This document shows positions 22,346 through 35,029 of a DNA stretch of 64,000 nt, piece after piece. A program made the translations under genes and the position numbers. Within the stretch, counting starts at the first letter, position 1, and each line of letters opens with the position of its first letter. This stretch comes from Lepeophtheirus salmonis. Lineage: Eukaryota > Arthropoda > Copepoda > Siphonostomatoida > Caligidae. Under the pieces are notes generated by a model, which worked only from the letters and a program-made list of their open reading frames with translations, was not told the DNA's origin and ran no database searches. Location: NCBI RefSeq assembly GCF_016086655.4, contig NC_052135.2, forward strand, positions 53,927,671 through 53,991,670, written 5' to 3'.

Positions 22346-22864
22346 CAAATCGAATTTCTTTTTTTACTCTGTAACATTACACATTTAAATGGAAATTAAT
22401 GAAATAAACATAAATATTCTTTAAAAATTATTCACTTATAATAATTCATTCAATCTTCCCTCTCTTTATCCTTTTAAATTAATTTTATTCCTTAAGACCC
22501 ATTTTAAATAAATATAATATTGTACGTAATGTTAAAAATAAAAATACTGCAACAGCTGGATAAAAAAATGAAGAAAATGCTTAAGTACTTAAGTTCATAT
22601 TAAATACTATACCCTATTATGTATTTTATAGACTTATGCGTATACCATGTATATATTCTTGGAACCACAACTTCTTTTTTTTTTTTTTCATACGTACATA
22701 CTTGAAAACAAGAATGTATTAATCAGACCACGAGATCTTTTTATAATTATGTGGTTTGTTTGTCAAAATAAATGGCACAGCTAGAGTGTTGTTCTTCTAA
22801 AAATATAAGGATATTACAAGGTGAGTAATATTACTATAGTTGTTAAAAATATGAGCAACTACTA

Positions 22865-23880
22865 TGTTAAAAAAAGAAACAAAGAAATACGTTTGAGTAT
22901 TTAAGATGATAACAACATAGCTGTCATGATGTTTCATTGAATTATATTCAAGCAGGTTAAAGAGCAAGGAAATAAACAAAAATCCCACTCCATGATATCA
23001 AGTCAAGACATGGCAAGGAATTACTGTGCTTTCAATCTTCAAATTCAACTCAGTATTCTACAGAGACTTACTTTTAGAAATCTCCTGCAAACCCTCAGAG
23101 TTACTCCCCGACATTCATTGCCACAAACACTTGATGATGTTCTTTCTTCAAGAATAAAAGAATAATGATATGGAAAAAAAATTATCCTTAGGGTTCCAAC
23201 AACAACTTGCATGCTAAAAATGCTTAGCATTCACAACCCTAGGAATATTAGTATGTTAAAAAGAAACACTAAAAATAAACCGAGTAATTCAACCTATAAC
23301 TCCCCCGCAAATCCTCAGTGTTACTCATTGTCATTCAGAAGCACAGATACTCGTGATTTCACTTGAATGTTTAATGTGCTCTCCTCAATAATCAAATAAT
23401 CATGATAACAGTTTAAGAAGAAATAAACTCTGTTTTGGTTGTCAACGAAGGCAAAAACTTGCACTTTGAAAATGCTTGGAATTTACAACCCTAATAATAA
23501 GTCTAAACAAAAAAATCCATAGAATAATTTTTGCTATTTTTTGAATGTTTGGATTGAGAACAGCGTAGTTGTCCTAAAATTTATTTAGATTAGCTATGTG
23601 CAGCTATGGGATGAAGAAAATACGCACAAATTCCACACGGTATCTCAACTTTATGTGCAGGAACTACAACGTTGTCGATCCTCAATTCTACTCCGAATCC
23701 AACAATAAGTCCCCAACCAATCCCCAGTGTTAATTTCTAATATTCATAATCACACTTCATTCTTAGATAGTTTATCTTTAAGAATGAAAGAATAATGATT
23801 ACAGCTTTTGAAGAATAAAAAAACACTGCTCAGATTTTAATAGACCCCTCCGTACATATTGCTCGAGCCATGGTTTAAAG
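22865..23880 (+). repeat. Family A tandem array of three units
   Basis: Unit 1 (about 22865-23240) runs from ATGTTAAAAAAAGAAAC to AATGCTTAGCATTCACAACC. Unit 2 (about 23241-23495) starts again with TATGTTAAAAAGAAACAC, lacks the middle third, and ends TGGAATTTACAACCCTAA. Unit 3 (about 23496-23880) starts AAATCCATAGAATAATT and runs through ATTAGCTATGTGCAGC to CACTGCTCAG. The end of one unit abuts the start of the next, a true head-to-tail arrangement. All are noncoding. Confidence 0.65.
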
Positions 23881-25020
23881 TACAATATAATAGACACAAG
23901 AAGATGCTTCTGCCATACTATAATAAAATCAATAAATATTCAACTCAGAATGATAAATACGGGATTAAATTGTAAATATACATGTAATTTGGGATTGTGT
24001 ATTGAAGCGTTTAAATCCTTGTACCAAAGTATTATAATTAAACCCAATAAGTGGATGATATCGACAATGATACTTATTATTATGTAGATAGGTATAACCC
24101 CTTGTAAAAAGAGATACCATGGGTCTTTAACCCTCAGTACATATATAGCAATCCGAAACATAGGTACATCATTGCTCAAGATTTTTTATTGTGTGTGTAT
24201 GAACATATAAAAAAACTACTAATCTCTTAATAGCTTTATACCAAAGCAAACTTCTCCGTCTTTATTTATTTTTGTCTAAGACTTATATACATATTAGCTC
24301 ATCTAAACTAATGTATTTTTAAAGTTTAATCCTATTAATGCCATCGTTTTAAAGGAGTCTTTTTTTGTAAATAAAAAAAGCATTACATACTACAAATGGA
24401 TTAATCAACTGTTAATTGAACATGTAGAAAAATACCCATGTTTGTTCATACATAGTAAATGTATTAAATCAATTTACCCATTCTAATATATAAACTAGAA
24501 TAGCAAGTTATTATTCAAAAAAATTGCTATCTTGAACAATTTTAACCTTTTTTTGACCTTGATCTAATACTGTATCATGGCTAAAAAATGACACTCTTTT
24601 CAGGTATGTATTTAAATTTGTTTCAAAGTTATAGTCGATTTAGCGTTTTTAATGATTTTAACGATCTTAACAGTTGTCTTTGCCCTCTCAAAGTTTCATA
24701 GTTATTACTTTTAACATGTATAATTGAATTATAAAGTTTTATTAAAATCAGTGAGTAACATTTTTTTAAATCTTGCTACTAACAGACAAATACAGCTACT
24801 GTCGAAGCTGTCATTGTAAAAATATATTGAAAAATTAGAAGGGATAATTTTATAATTCTCAAAGTGATGGTGGTAATTTTTATTCTATCTCGAGATCCCA
24901 AGTGCAGGGTGAGGACTCAAAATTAGAAAGTTTTAAAAGGCGCTTTCAATTCTCCAGATTTTGATTTTGTGACATTTTTATGGAAAACATTTGAATCAAA
25001 CATTGATAATTCAACAATTT
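23881..25020. other. AT-rich stretch up to the transposase relic
   Basis: No landmark repeats. A motif near 24905 (GTGCAGGGTGAGGACTCAAA) could belong to the 3' end of the Tc1/mariner relic that follows, but I cannot define an inverted terminus. Confidence 0.4.
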
Positions 25021-25030
25021 TCAACACCTT

Positions 25031-25700
25031 TTATTCAATATGCCTTCCTTTATTCTGAATGATGGCTTCAATACGTGGGCGAACAGAACCACAGCTGGCC
25101 TTGATGAAGTCCGAAGACAAGTTGTTCCACTCCTCCGTGATCACAGCCTTCAGGGCATTTACATTTGGGGGAGAAGTCTTGTTCGTCGTGAATTCCAAGA
25201 CGCTCCAAACAGCGAAGTCCAGGGGGTTCACGTTGAGTGAGGACGAAGGCCAGAAGGCAACCATTTTCTCCCTACAGAGATCCTGCACCTTCTTAGACTC
25301 AGACTTGGGTAGACACATAGTTGTCCATAGGGAACGGGCTCTTCAACCATGGCAAAACATGATACTTGAGGACTTTGTAGTAAACGTCTGTATTTACTTT
25401 CTCATTGGCCTTGAAGAAGTAGGGAGGAATCTGTCTGCCGTTGGACGCTATGGTGCCGAGGACTATGACCTAAGCTGGATGTTTGATCCTGAAGGTTCCC
25501 TTGACCTGAACTCTTGATTCAACCCAGAATCGATCATTTCTCAATGTTCAGGACAGCATTCACTTGTGGGCTTGTGCGCGGAGGAGATTGCACACCTTAT
25601 GACGTTTTGCTTATTGCTCAGAAATTTTTGATCTCACAAATAAACAGGGCAAACATTAAATTGTGGTTTTTTGGCAGCATTTCGAATGGTGCGAAGTAAA
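25031..25700 (-). pseudogene. Tc1/mariner transposase relic with most of the DDE domain
   Basis: Best-preserved transposase here. On the minus strand, from about 25470, VIVLGTIASNGRQIPPYFFK, then NEKVNTDVYYKVLKYHVLPW and LKSPFPM match the segment between the first and second catalytic Asp. A small deletion and frameshift then remove the QDGAPAH-type second-Asp motif. The frame resumes with KKVQDLC and AFWPSSSLNVNPLDFAVWSV, where families have SPDLNPLDY-W, followed by VNALKAVITEEWNNLSSDF, and ends PRIEAIIQNKGRHIE and a stop. The third acidic residue is expected downstream of NPLDF but I did not locate it. The region above 25500 is too decayed to place. It is not expected to encode a functional enzyme. 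Confidence 0.8.
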
Positions 25701-26580
25701 AAATTGTCAGACTTTAAGAACTGAGGCTAGATGGCCTCAAACTAGATTCAAATTTTTGAGCGCTTCCCCTGATATACTACACAAACAGTTTACCAGCAGC
25801 ATAGATGATTCTATAAGAATTTCACTGAAGTAGTAGTGGTAGTTTTAAAATTGGCTTGAGGTTATACGGTTATCCTAAACTATTTCTTTGTGCCTGGGAT
25901 GCAATTTGAGTAATTAAGAGGTGTATTTTATTGTGGAAAATCTGCAGATGGGGAAACAATTCTGTAGAATAATCCTTCGCGAACAGTGTATGCTATATGG
26001 ACTATTCTGATTCTTCCTCATTATTACCTAGCCCTTTCATTTTATGATATTTACGTGGTGTTGTATGTATTTTTCTATCTCAATTGATATACAAGTCTAA
26101 GTAAGTATCATTATCGTCTGATGAGTATAAATCATTTATGTATGCAAAAAAAAAAAAAAATCTAGTTATGCAAAAAATATTATCTCATGGGAATCCTATT
26201 TACTTTTTATATAATATATTTTTTTTCCTCCTTTGTAAGCAACTAGAACCATTTTTTCAACATGTGGCTTCTCTATTTTCATTTTTATTATATTGCTCAT
26301 TTTCTCTGCTGTCTAATTTTTCTAATAATAAAAATATGATGAAGGGTCTAAAGGAACCACTGACATTGATGGACGTTTGCAATATTTTCCACTTGTAACA
26401 TGAGGAATTAATGAGTCTATAAAAAGGAAATATAAAGTCTTTTGTTTTTGTACTGATACATATATACAGTGTGTGTAGTAATATTGTGGAATTTTTGATA
26501 TCGAACAAATAGGATAAGTTTTTGCGATAAGGAAAAGGATTACAACATTGACGATTTATCACATACCTACTTTTTGATAT
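25701..26580. other. AT-rich stretch, nothing recognised
   Basis: Contains an A-run of 16 near 26145. ORFs on both strands around 26138-26560 have no identifiable domain. Confidence 0.45.
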
Positions 26581-26589
26581 AAATTTATG

Positions 26590-26800
26590 TGTTTCAAAAT
26601 TTGGTTGCTACGATGGCCTCCAACCAGACCTATCGGCGTCGTAGCACTTCTTAATGAAGGTTTCGGACATACACGCCCACTGCTACTCCACAGAGGCTTT
26701 GAGGTCATACAGATTTCGATGAGGGGTAGCACAGGCACTCTTCTCTGTTTCACCCAAAGAGGTATAATCAGTGGGGAACAGTATGGAGGACAGGTCGGCC
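26590..26800 (-). pseudogene. Second Tc1/mariner transposase C-terminal relic
   Basis: Read on the minus strand, TDYTSLGETEKSACATPHRN, then LYDLKASVE, a stop, QWACMSETFI and KKCYDADRSGWRPS align with the family's PDLNPLDY-W...E--ACATPH-N---LKASVE-QWA-MSE-FI tail. One in-frame stop and loss of the ending make it dead. It is more diverged than the 25.0-kb relic and probably a different subfamily. Confidence 0.6.
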
Positions 26801-28210
26801 TGCTTACTCATTATACTTTAACCATGTCAACAAATTATGTCCTCTCTTCACCTGGTTGGCCTTGGATACTGGTGAAAGAAGTTGCCAACAACGTCGAAAA
26901 TATTAATAGGTACATTAGGGCTAGGGCCCACAATCAAAGTAAATGAACTAATCACAATAAATCTACCTGAAAAAGTGAAAATAGTGTTGGATTAGTCTGA
27001 CGGGTAGATTTTTCAAAGCTAGAGGAGTTCATCCTCTATTTGTGATGCTGAAGAATCATCTCTTCATCAATATTCATTTAATCCAAGGATGAAACAAGAC
27101 AAGGACCGTTTCTAAGTTGCAATATCAACTATCAGGGACAACATTTCTCTGCAAGATCACACAAAAGAATTAAAAGAGATTGCAAAGGGAGACAGGAAGT
27201 AGTACAGGAATTCATCAAGCGTGTTTAGGATCCGATCCTCACACCAAAAGCAGATGTACTTGAAACATCGATTCCTGTCTGAGTCTTTTTCATCACAGAG
27301 GGGCTCTTCAAGGACAATCAGGCAATCTCCAAAGAAAGTAATAAAGAAAAAAACAATATCGTCTCATTTTAGGGATGCAGCTCCCTGATGTATATTATAC
27401 AAGAAAATGGTCAGGGCGTGGTGTCCAAATTGGGTAGGGCTGGAACAAAATCTTGTATGGTTTTGGTAAACAATCAATTTCAAAGGAGTAGCCTCAAAAA
27501 TTAAATGTAAACTACAATGTTTACTATTTAGAGCACAATATAACAAGGTTAACCATGAAGGAGGTTCGCTCGTGCTACTCTAAAAGAGTTTGTAATGGTA
27601 AAGTTGGTCGAGGGGAGAGAAAAAGTTAGAGTAGAGGAGAAAATAAAATAAAGTATTTTGACCAATAGCTTGGCTTAAGCCTAGATTAAGAATTTATTTA
27701 CCAAGAACAGATTAGAAAAATGGATCGCCTCATCTCCCCCTCTTTGTTCTTTTCTTTTATGGGATGAAAGTTTTTAATATTTCATATAATCATGTTTTAC
27801 TTCTAAATAGTATCCAATAATTCTTCATTATATTTATTGTTGTAAATTGTCTGGGATCGTAATTTTGTTTTTTAATTAATACAGTAATTATATTAATTGC
27901 CATATTTATAAATGAATAAAGAACCAAATTAAAAATAAATTAAACTGCAGTGTACCAAAAAAAGATTAAGCTTGTTTTGACAAAGTTGGGACATACGCCT
28001 GTCCCCTACTACAAAAAAAAAAAAAAGACAAATAATGTATTTAATGCTCAAAACGGATATTTATGTTTATGACATTATCTATAAAACATTCGGAATTGAT
28101 AACATTGTACATATTTTGAAATACATGGACATTTTATAATATTCACTTTACAAATCGTGTATTACAATCGATATAATAAAAGGAAATCCATCATTTTGAA
28201 TGCATTTTTT
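26801..28210. other. Gene-free stretch, partly GC-richer
   Basis: From 26990 to 27600 base composition is higher in G+C than its surroundings. An open minus-strand stretch near 27150-27320 has no recognisable domain. This may be the unrecognised remainder of the Tc1/mariner relic or another repeat. From 27650 onward it is AT-rich again. Confidence 0.35.
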
Positions 28211-28214
28211 TAAC

Positions 28215-28640
28215 TACTAAATATTGCTAACATGACAGTCGGACTCTACAATTTCCATTATTTTATTCATATTTTCGACAGTTGGCCTTCTTCAGCATCA
28301 AAACTACCAGAACGGAATGGACAAAACCAAAATACCATGTGATTTGTGGTTACCGTAAAAGGACCATAAACAATATGCAAATTTTCAGCCAACTGACTTG
28401 CATTTTCGTCTTTATCGAAGAAAAATTGTCAAATATGGAGTATTTTCTCTTTGCTAGTGTCCATTTTCCACGACTGCTCAAAAAATACTGACTAAAACAA
28501 TAACAAAAATAATAGATAATCTTTTCTTTCTAACCTAATCGAACATAACCAGATCGCTCTTATACAACGCAAGTACTAAAGCCATTTATTCGAGAAAAAA
28601 AATAGATTTTTGTTGACATCAACTAAATCACCTCTTGAAT
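28215..28640 (+). repeat. Repeat C, copy 1
   Basis: Matches 47605-48055 in order: ACATGACAGTCGGACTC, TTGCATTTTCG, TTATCGAAGAAAAATTG, TATGGAGTATTTTCTCTTTG, CTAGTGTCCATTTTCC, CTCAAAAAATACTGACTAAA, AACAATAACAAAAATAATAG and AAAAAAATAGATTTTTG. A 69-codon ORF in it is not conserved in frame in the other copy, so it is noncoding. Confidence 0.65.
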
Positions 28641-29435
28641 CTCCTACGATTCTTTAGGAAAGTAGTGGTTGACCTTTCTTGTATGAGGAAAAAGACTACC
28701 AGTTATTTTGGTATGAATTTCATATTGTACGAAGAATTGTATATTCCAGGACTGGGCAAATTACAACCAAGGTACGTTTTACTGTGGGATAGTTCGAACA
28801 TAGCACGGTGTTACCTTGCTAACACAAAAATACCCTATGCATTTCTTTGTCAGTTGTCGATTCCTTCCTCCAACTTGATACGTCGTGGCTATTTCATACT
28901 TTTTTCAAATTCGTAAATAAACGAAGTAATAAGTTATACCACTCTTATCCTCCATTACCAAAAGGACAGGAATACATTTTCTTGTTGATCCCTTGTCGTA
29001 TACTTATGTATATGTTTTGTAGAAGTTGCAACATGTTCAAACTATACAAGTTTCAATCAAAAAGTTACAGGAATAATTTTAAAATGAAGGATTTACAGTA
29101 ATGGAATAAAGATTTACAGTAATTGAATATCCCATAGCTGATTGATAGATTAATGGTTTAATTCTATTATAAATTTTCAACAATACCAGTATTCTGTAAA
29201 GCATTTTGAAGTTCAAATGCCCAAAGTTATACTACTGAAATGTGTAACACCGTATAACAAATATGTAAAAAAATAATACTTATAATTTGACAAACAGAAC
29301 TTAATTGATTTCAAAGAAAATAATTTTAGCCCTTTCAAATGTGTTTGCTTCTTTTTATTTACCAGGTATTTTTACAGCTATAGATATATGTTCATAGATA
29401 GAGTTATGTAAAATATAACCTGCTTGTATTTTTAT
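28641..29435. other. Gene-free stretch with unidentified open reading
   Basis: Two overlapping plus-strand ORFs (28635-28916 and 28847-29101) show no domain, signal peptide or splice context that I can name. They lie directly after repeat C and may be part of a longer repeat. Confidence 0.35.
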
Positions 29436-29439
29436 TTCC

Positions 29440-29525
29440 AAAATTAAAGAATGTTTGGAAAGAATACAGCTTAACTGTCATGACATTTAATTATATTATC
29501 ATAAGCCAAAGAATTAAAATATATT
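29440..29525 (+). repeat. Family A repeat, short fragment
   Basis: AAATTAAAGAATGTTTGGAA, ACAGCTTAACTGTCATGACA and TTTAATTATATTATCATAAG correspond to the first quarter of family A. Confidence 0.5.
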
Positions 29526-31275
29526 TATTATTTAAATAATAAAGATATATTTAAGATTGCTCGAAGGGCGCTGATATTGCATAAGTTCATGTCAATTTTT
29601 GCCCCTCCTTTAATATAATGAGAATGTAAAATATACAATTAAACTTGAAAATCAAGAGGGAAAAAACATAACGTATAAATATAGCATAAATTCCCCCAAA
29701 AAACAAATAACATGAGTTTATGCGATAGCAACCTACTCTAGCAAAACTTATTTTCTCTAAATATTATCTATGAGCAGAACTTAATGTATTATTTTAGCTT
29801 AAAAATTGATGTTCACGAAAACAATTCCTGCATCCTTTTATATTGACAGATCACAATTGTATCAATAGTTTTAATTATACTTCAATCAATATTTATTATA
29901 TATCTTAACCAAAAAAAAAAAAAAATCATAATAATAATGTTAGTTATTCAATTTTCCACAACAGGGACTTTATTCTTCATTTGATAGTATAAAAGGTTTA
30001 CTTGCGGTTTTATGTAGGAACTAGGATTCAACTTTGACTTGGTTTGTGAGGATTGAATATAGGTTTGTTGTTGAGTATACATTTATGTAACATAATGTTT
30101 TGCAAAAAAAAAAAAATATAGGAAAAATGTGATCAAAGAAAATATTTTTATTTAGAAATTTAAATAAGTATAGGTTTTTTGCAGTTTTCATAATATTGTT
30201 TTTCAATTAAAAATCGTTTCTTTAACATTTTTGATTACCCATTTCTAACCTATGACTATAAATAAGAAAGGAAATTATTAGTCAAGAATGAAATGGATGG
30301 AATGGGATAAACCAATGGACAACGCCCTCGAGAGAAACTATTATGTTTAACTCTATGTGCACAGGTTCAATACTAAATTGTTCTTTGAAAATAAATTAAA
30401 CTTACTGTATAAGGACTTTAAAGACAATCCCTTGGTCAGATGGAGTATTTGTCATACAAAAATGTCTACTTATACTTAACCAGTGCAACTCAATTTGAGT
30501 AATGAAAAAACATTAAAAATAGATTAAACCATTGCTGATTTTTGTTATATCTGAAATTATTTCTTAAATTTGAATACAAAACCTTGTATTTAACTCAAAT
30601 AAGTCATTAAATATTAGCTTTTCCATGTATATTTGAAGTTAAAAAGTAAATTGTGTTTTTCTTGTTTGATTGATTTTGGCTAAAGATTACTTATTTTAAT
30701 ATAAGAAGTATTAATTTAAATGTAGTCTTTGTTTTGTGCAATTTTTGTATCCATAATAAAAGATAACACAACACAGAAACACTTCCAATCCATCACAATT
30801 CATAGTCAGGGGACTAATATTAATTATAGATTAATGGCAACTTCTTATATCATACCGATATATTCTAAAAACCTTATTACTTCTCAACATAAAAATTCAA
30901 TATATAAGAATTTGTCAGACGCCAATTCCTTCGTTATCGTTAAATTATTTTTGCAAAAATATTTGAAATAATAAGTAATTTTTGGTTGATTTATATTTAT
31001 TTATGAGTATGTATAAAGGTAGCATAAAAAGATCCTGGTGACACTTTTTGGGAGAACTTATTCTTCAAAATTAACTTTTTTTTACAAGATACTGTTCTTT
31101 AAATTATATTGGTTATATTTTTTGAATAACTAATTGGGAGCCCCGCTATTTAGGACTATATTTGAACACTAATAATAAATTATTAAGCTATTTTCCTTCA
31201 GTCACTCTTGATTTTTTATGCAATGACTTAATATATAAAAAGAAAAGAAAAATAAATCAAATTTAATCAGAGAGT
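29526..31275. other. AT-rich stretch with a small D fragment
   Basis: No gene recognised. About 30540-30625 (GAAATTATTTCTTAAATTTG, AATACAAAACCTTGTATTT) looks like the inverted start of repeat D. Confidence 0.4.
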
Positions 31276-31279
31276 AGAC

Positions 31280-31510
31280 CTTGAGTCATGGTCAAAAAGT
31301 TTAAAAAATCCATAGCAATTCAAAAAATTTCAAAATTCTACGGGCATTCACAAAAGAATTTCCAAAATTAAATTTTAAATATGAAGTGTTTGGAGAAGGA
31401 GTTTACTCCTATGTTGCGTAATTTTTTTCACAATGACAAAAAAAGTTAATAGTAAAAAATTAATTAATTTAGGGGTTTACAGCCTCTCCAGTCCACCCAC
31501 TGTGGGCACC
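31280..31510 (-). repeat. Family F repeat, inverted
   Basis: AAAATTTCAAAATTCTA and similar A/T words end at TTTACAGCCTCTCCAGTCC and GTGGGCACCCTTGCC. These are the reverse complement of the G-rich head (GGCAAGGGTGCCCAC, GACTGGAGAGGCTG). It is like 6608 in architecture though diverged in detail. Confidence 0.4.
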
Positions 31511-33235
31511 CTTGCCAATTGAACATAAACTGAATTTTAAAAAAACGTATTCTAAGCACATGCGGTCAGTGTAGCAATTATTATTTTAGTATTTTATGTT
31601 ACGTTAATTTAATTCATGTTGTCTTTATATGGTACCATAACGAACGTTTCTAAACTTGTATGGGCATTGTTTTGCACTGAATTACGTTTAATATTGTAAC
31701 ATGAGTTGACCTACAAGTGCACAAGACAATTTATTATGTTCTAATCAATTTAAAGTAATTAAAAATATAATAAAATATAAAATAGTCTAAAGACCGTAAG
31801 TAGTGCTATTAATAAAATCTGAGTCGGATGCAAATTTGAAAATAGGATGTTTTATTAAAATCGGCATTGCTATTTTTTGGAATAGTATATTTTTAAATTA
31901 CAATTAGTGAACTGGGAAAAAATAACAGCACAGAACATAAATCATGATAAACAATAAAACGATTTTAATAATTACGTCATTTAAATTTGTTATTTAAAGT
32001 TTGGAAATCAAATTAGTCCCCATAGGTTTTGACGAGGTTGCTTGTATTATGTATGACAATCCAAGAAACTGGGGGGAAAAAAAGAACGACTTTTAAGCAA
32101 AACAGTTAAATAAATTGATAAACCTCGATTAAAAATAGCTATATGTACAAACAAATCATTAGCCACAAAATTTAATGATAAAAAATGGATCGTATATAGT
32201 CTGATTTAGTGTTTTAGGAGTTTACTAAAAAGTATTGGCGATGAAATGAAGATTGAAAGAAATAATATGCCTTTTTTTAAATCTTGGTGAGTATAAAATC
32301 CTTGGTCACAAACGGAGGTATAATAAAATTGATCAATAAAAATGTGTGAAACTCTGAGACAGTATATGTAAAGATGTTCAGCATCTGTACCACAAACTAG
32401 TATTATTAGTTGGATTAGTTTGTAATAAGGTTATCTTTTGTTGAGGTAGTAATTTTCAATGGTAGGTAAATAAAACTTTTTTAACCGCATCTGAAAAAAT
32501 GGTTGGTTAATATATTTTTCATTTTATTTTTGTCGAAAATTTTGAATTTGAACCTCGCCAAGTTGTAAAGAATGTTAGAATCAGATGTAGAATCGACAAC
32601 TGGAAGTTTTTTTTTTATTTTTAGTTTCCCTCACTAATTTATATCCCTATTAATATAAAAGTTCGTCTAAACTTATATACAGATACACGTCATGTAGATA
32701 GTAAGAGATATGAAATTAAATTATACTTTTGAGTTGAAATAAATAAAAATAAAAGAGAAGAAAGCACAAAATATATAATTTTATAAATAAAATTTTCCCT
32801 TTAAAGTTATTTTCTTTATTATTATTTTAAACTTTGAAATAACTTTTAATCAAAGCCAACAAAATAAAGAATTTAAAAAACTTGGAAAATGAAATAAAAT
32901 GATTATATTATTTTACTTATAAATAAATAATTAGACAAAAATGACGTGTGACTGACACAAGGGAATTTAAAAGAACCTCTTTTTCAGCATATTTTGTATT
33001 AATACAGCAAAGTTTGTCTCTTTTTTGTTTGTCTATGGAAGACTTAACAAAGAACGTGTGTATCAATAGCTCAGTGTATCAATTATAAAGTGCAGCACAA
33101 TTATAAAATAGCAGGACTTTAAATATAGATTAGTAAGGAGCGTGTGACATTGTTACCTATATTGTATCTCTAAATAACTTTTTGAAGAGACACAGAAAAA
33201 AAGACCAAAAACATATAACATATGGGCTGAAAAAT
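31511..33235. other. AT-rich stretch, nothing recognised
   Basis: A word CAGCAAAGTTTGTCTC near 33006 recurs as AAAGCAAAGTTTGTCC near 48051 and AAAGCGAGATTTGTTTG near 47434, hinting at a dispersed short repeat. No coding sequence. Confidence 0.4.
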
Positions 33236-34026
33236 CCATGGCTCAACAAAGAATATATGGGTGTTTTTTTCTCTCCAAATTGTCTTTATTCATGAACATA
33301 AACCCTATTAAGATCAGTACAATCATTCCAGGGTCATTCTAATATTTCAATGCAACTTATATAAATATATCATCCTTTTCCGCAAAATAGTTTTCAGTTT
33401 CAGCAATAACCTCTTCATTGGAGCCAAATTTCTTACTGGCAAGCATTTTTTCTATATCTACCAAGAGCCATTAGTCGTTGAAAGCCAAATCTGGAGAGTA
33501 AGGTAGATGCGGAAGCAATTCGAAGTTCAATTAATGTAGTTTTGTCATTGTTTTGATTAACTTGTGACACGGTGCCTTCTCTTGGTAACCAACACATTCT
33601 TCTCCTTAAAATGGACCATTTTACTGTGATTCATTCATTCAAATGCTCTAATAACGCTATATTATATTCTTTGTTGATGGCAATTCCCTTATCAAGGTAG
33701 CGTATGAATATTATTCCATATGCATTCCAAAGGAGCCGAGGGCAGACACCTTTCCAGCTGATTGTTGTGCTTTCAGTCCCTTTGGACGAGGTTCACCAGA
33801 TGTTGACTACTGAGATGATGATCGCATTGATTCTGGAAATTCATGAGTCATTGTTTAGCTTTAAAGGATTTTTTTCCATCAAGACAAGACGTCACACTTA
33901 GAACAATAACTCACAAACTAAAAAAACCGATGGGCATAAAACCTTGACAGCTGTCTTTTGAAGGTTTGTACTTACTGAAAATAAGGTAAATTTAAACCAA
34001 TAGCGCCATCTATGTGTGAAGCCATA
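33236..34026 (-). mobile_element. Internally deleted mariner element with both termini
   Basis: Candidate terminal inverted repeats: CCATGGCTCAACAAAGAATA at 33236 against, on the reverse strand, ATATGGCTTCACACATAGAT from 34026. Coding on the minus strand, in shifting frames: THEFPESMRSSSQ, TSGEPRPKGLKAQQSAGKV, FELLPHLPYSPDLAFND, then LASKKFGSNEEVIAETENYF, AEKDDIF, and a tail like DLNRVYVHE. This is the DD34D mariner (irritans-like) order; SPDLAFND holds the third catalytic Asp. The N-terminal DNA-binding half is missing because the 5' leader runs straight into the THEFPES region. Stops throughout. At about 790 bp it is shorter than the 1.3 kb typical for mariner. Confidence 0.8.
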
Positions 34027-35025
34027 TCGTTTTTAGCCAATATATTAGTTGTTAGCTAGTTCTTACGAACCAGAAAATTATTATTCAGTATCTGTTCACA
34101 ACGTCATTTCAGCTCATTCGAATTCAACTAATCTATGTTTATAACATTCATAAAGAGAAAAGAAACATAAAAATCGACAGGCGACAACAAAAAACATTGC
34201 ATCTTAATATTTTATTGAGGGGAACGCCAATGTATGAAATTAAAGCTCAGTTCGTCATATAAAAAAAAAGATAGGGGAGTTTATTTACTTAGGGCTGTTA
34301 ATACTAAATATCTTTGAATGTTCAAATTTTGGGGTGTTGGCAATCCAAAGAATGTTTTTATATTTTCCCAATTGTTATCGTTTTTATTTCACTCTTGAGG
34401 GGAGAACATTCAAGTATTGAATAACTTTGTGTGAGTATGATCTTGAAAAACGTAGAGTGACACTGCAGATATAATGAGGTGTTATTTTCTATATTGATAA
34501 AGCAATTCCTTATAATTAGAGTTAAGATTTTCTTTTTGACCAGGCCTAATAACACTTAATAGCGTTGGATACTACCAGTAGTATTTTTATATACAGAAAA
34601 ATTTTGCCATTCAAATATCACAAATTTTGAATGAATATTTTATATTGTATTCACCCTTATATATATACATGCTTTATTCTTCTTCATTAAGGGCATGTAA
34701 AGAGTATAACTTGATCATTTTCCTTATTTATGAGCAATTTCTTTATTATAGTACATTTTATAGGTATTTTGACGAAGGTTTATTGATTATAATAATAATT
34801 TGTTTGTTCCTTATTAAAGGGATTTTATGGCATCGTATTTCATGTTTCCTTAATGGTTAAATTCTTGCATTTTATGTAGAAATATAATGTGTTGAATTCA
34901 TGAAGAATATTGATTTTTTAAAGTAAAGGATGTATGCATAAACGTATGAGCCAGGTCTATAAAGAAATCCAATCAATAGGTAAATAAAAACTTGATTTGT
35001 TAATTTATATGTTCCACAAAAATAT
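34027..35025. other. AT-rich stretch, nothing recognised
   Basis: Random ORFs only, including a hydrophobic AT-driven one at 34627-34860 without other gene signals. Confidence 0.45.
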
Positions 35026-35029
35026 TATA

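Noticed and set aside
25059..25517. 152-codon plus-strand ORF
   Set aside because: It is antisense to the conserved transposase relic on the minus strand.
26587..26946. 119-codon plus-strand ORF
   Set aside because: Antisense to a transposase C-terminal relic and continues into unrelated DNA.
34627..34860. Hydrophobic ORF that looks like a membrane protein
   Set aside because: AT-rich DNA readily encodes Phe/Ile/Leu/Tyr runs; there are no other gene signals.
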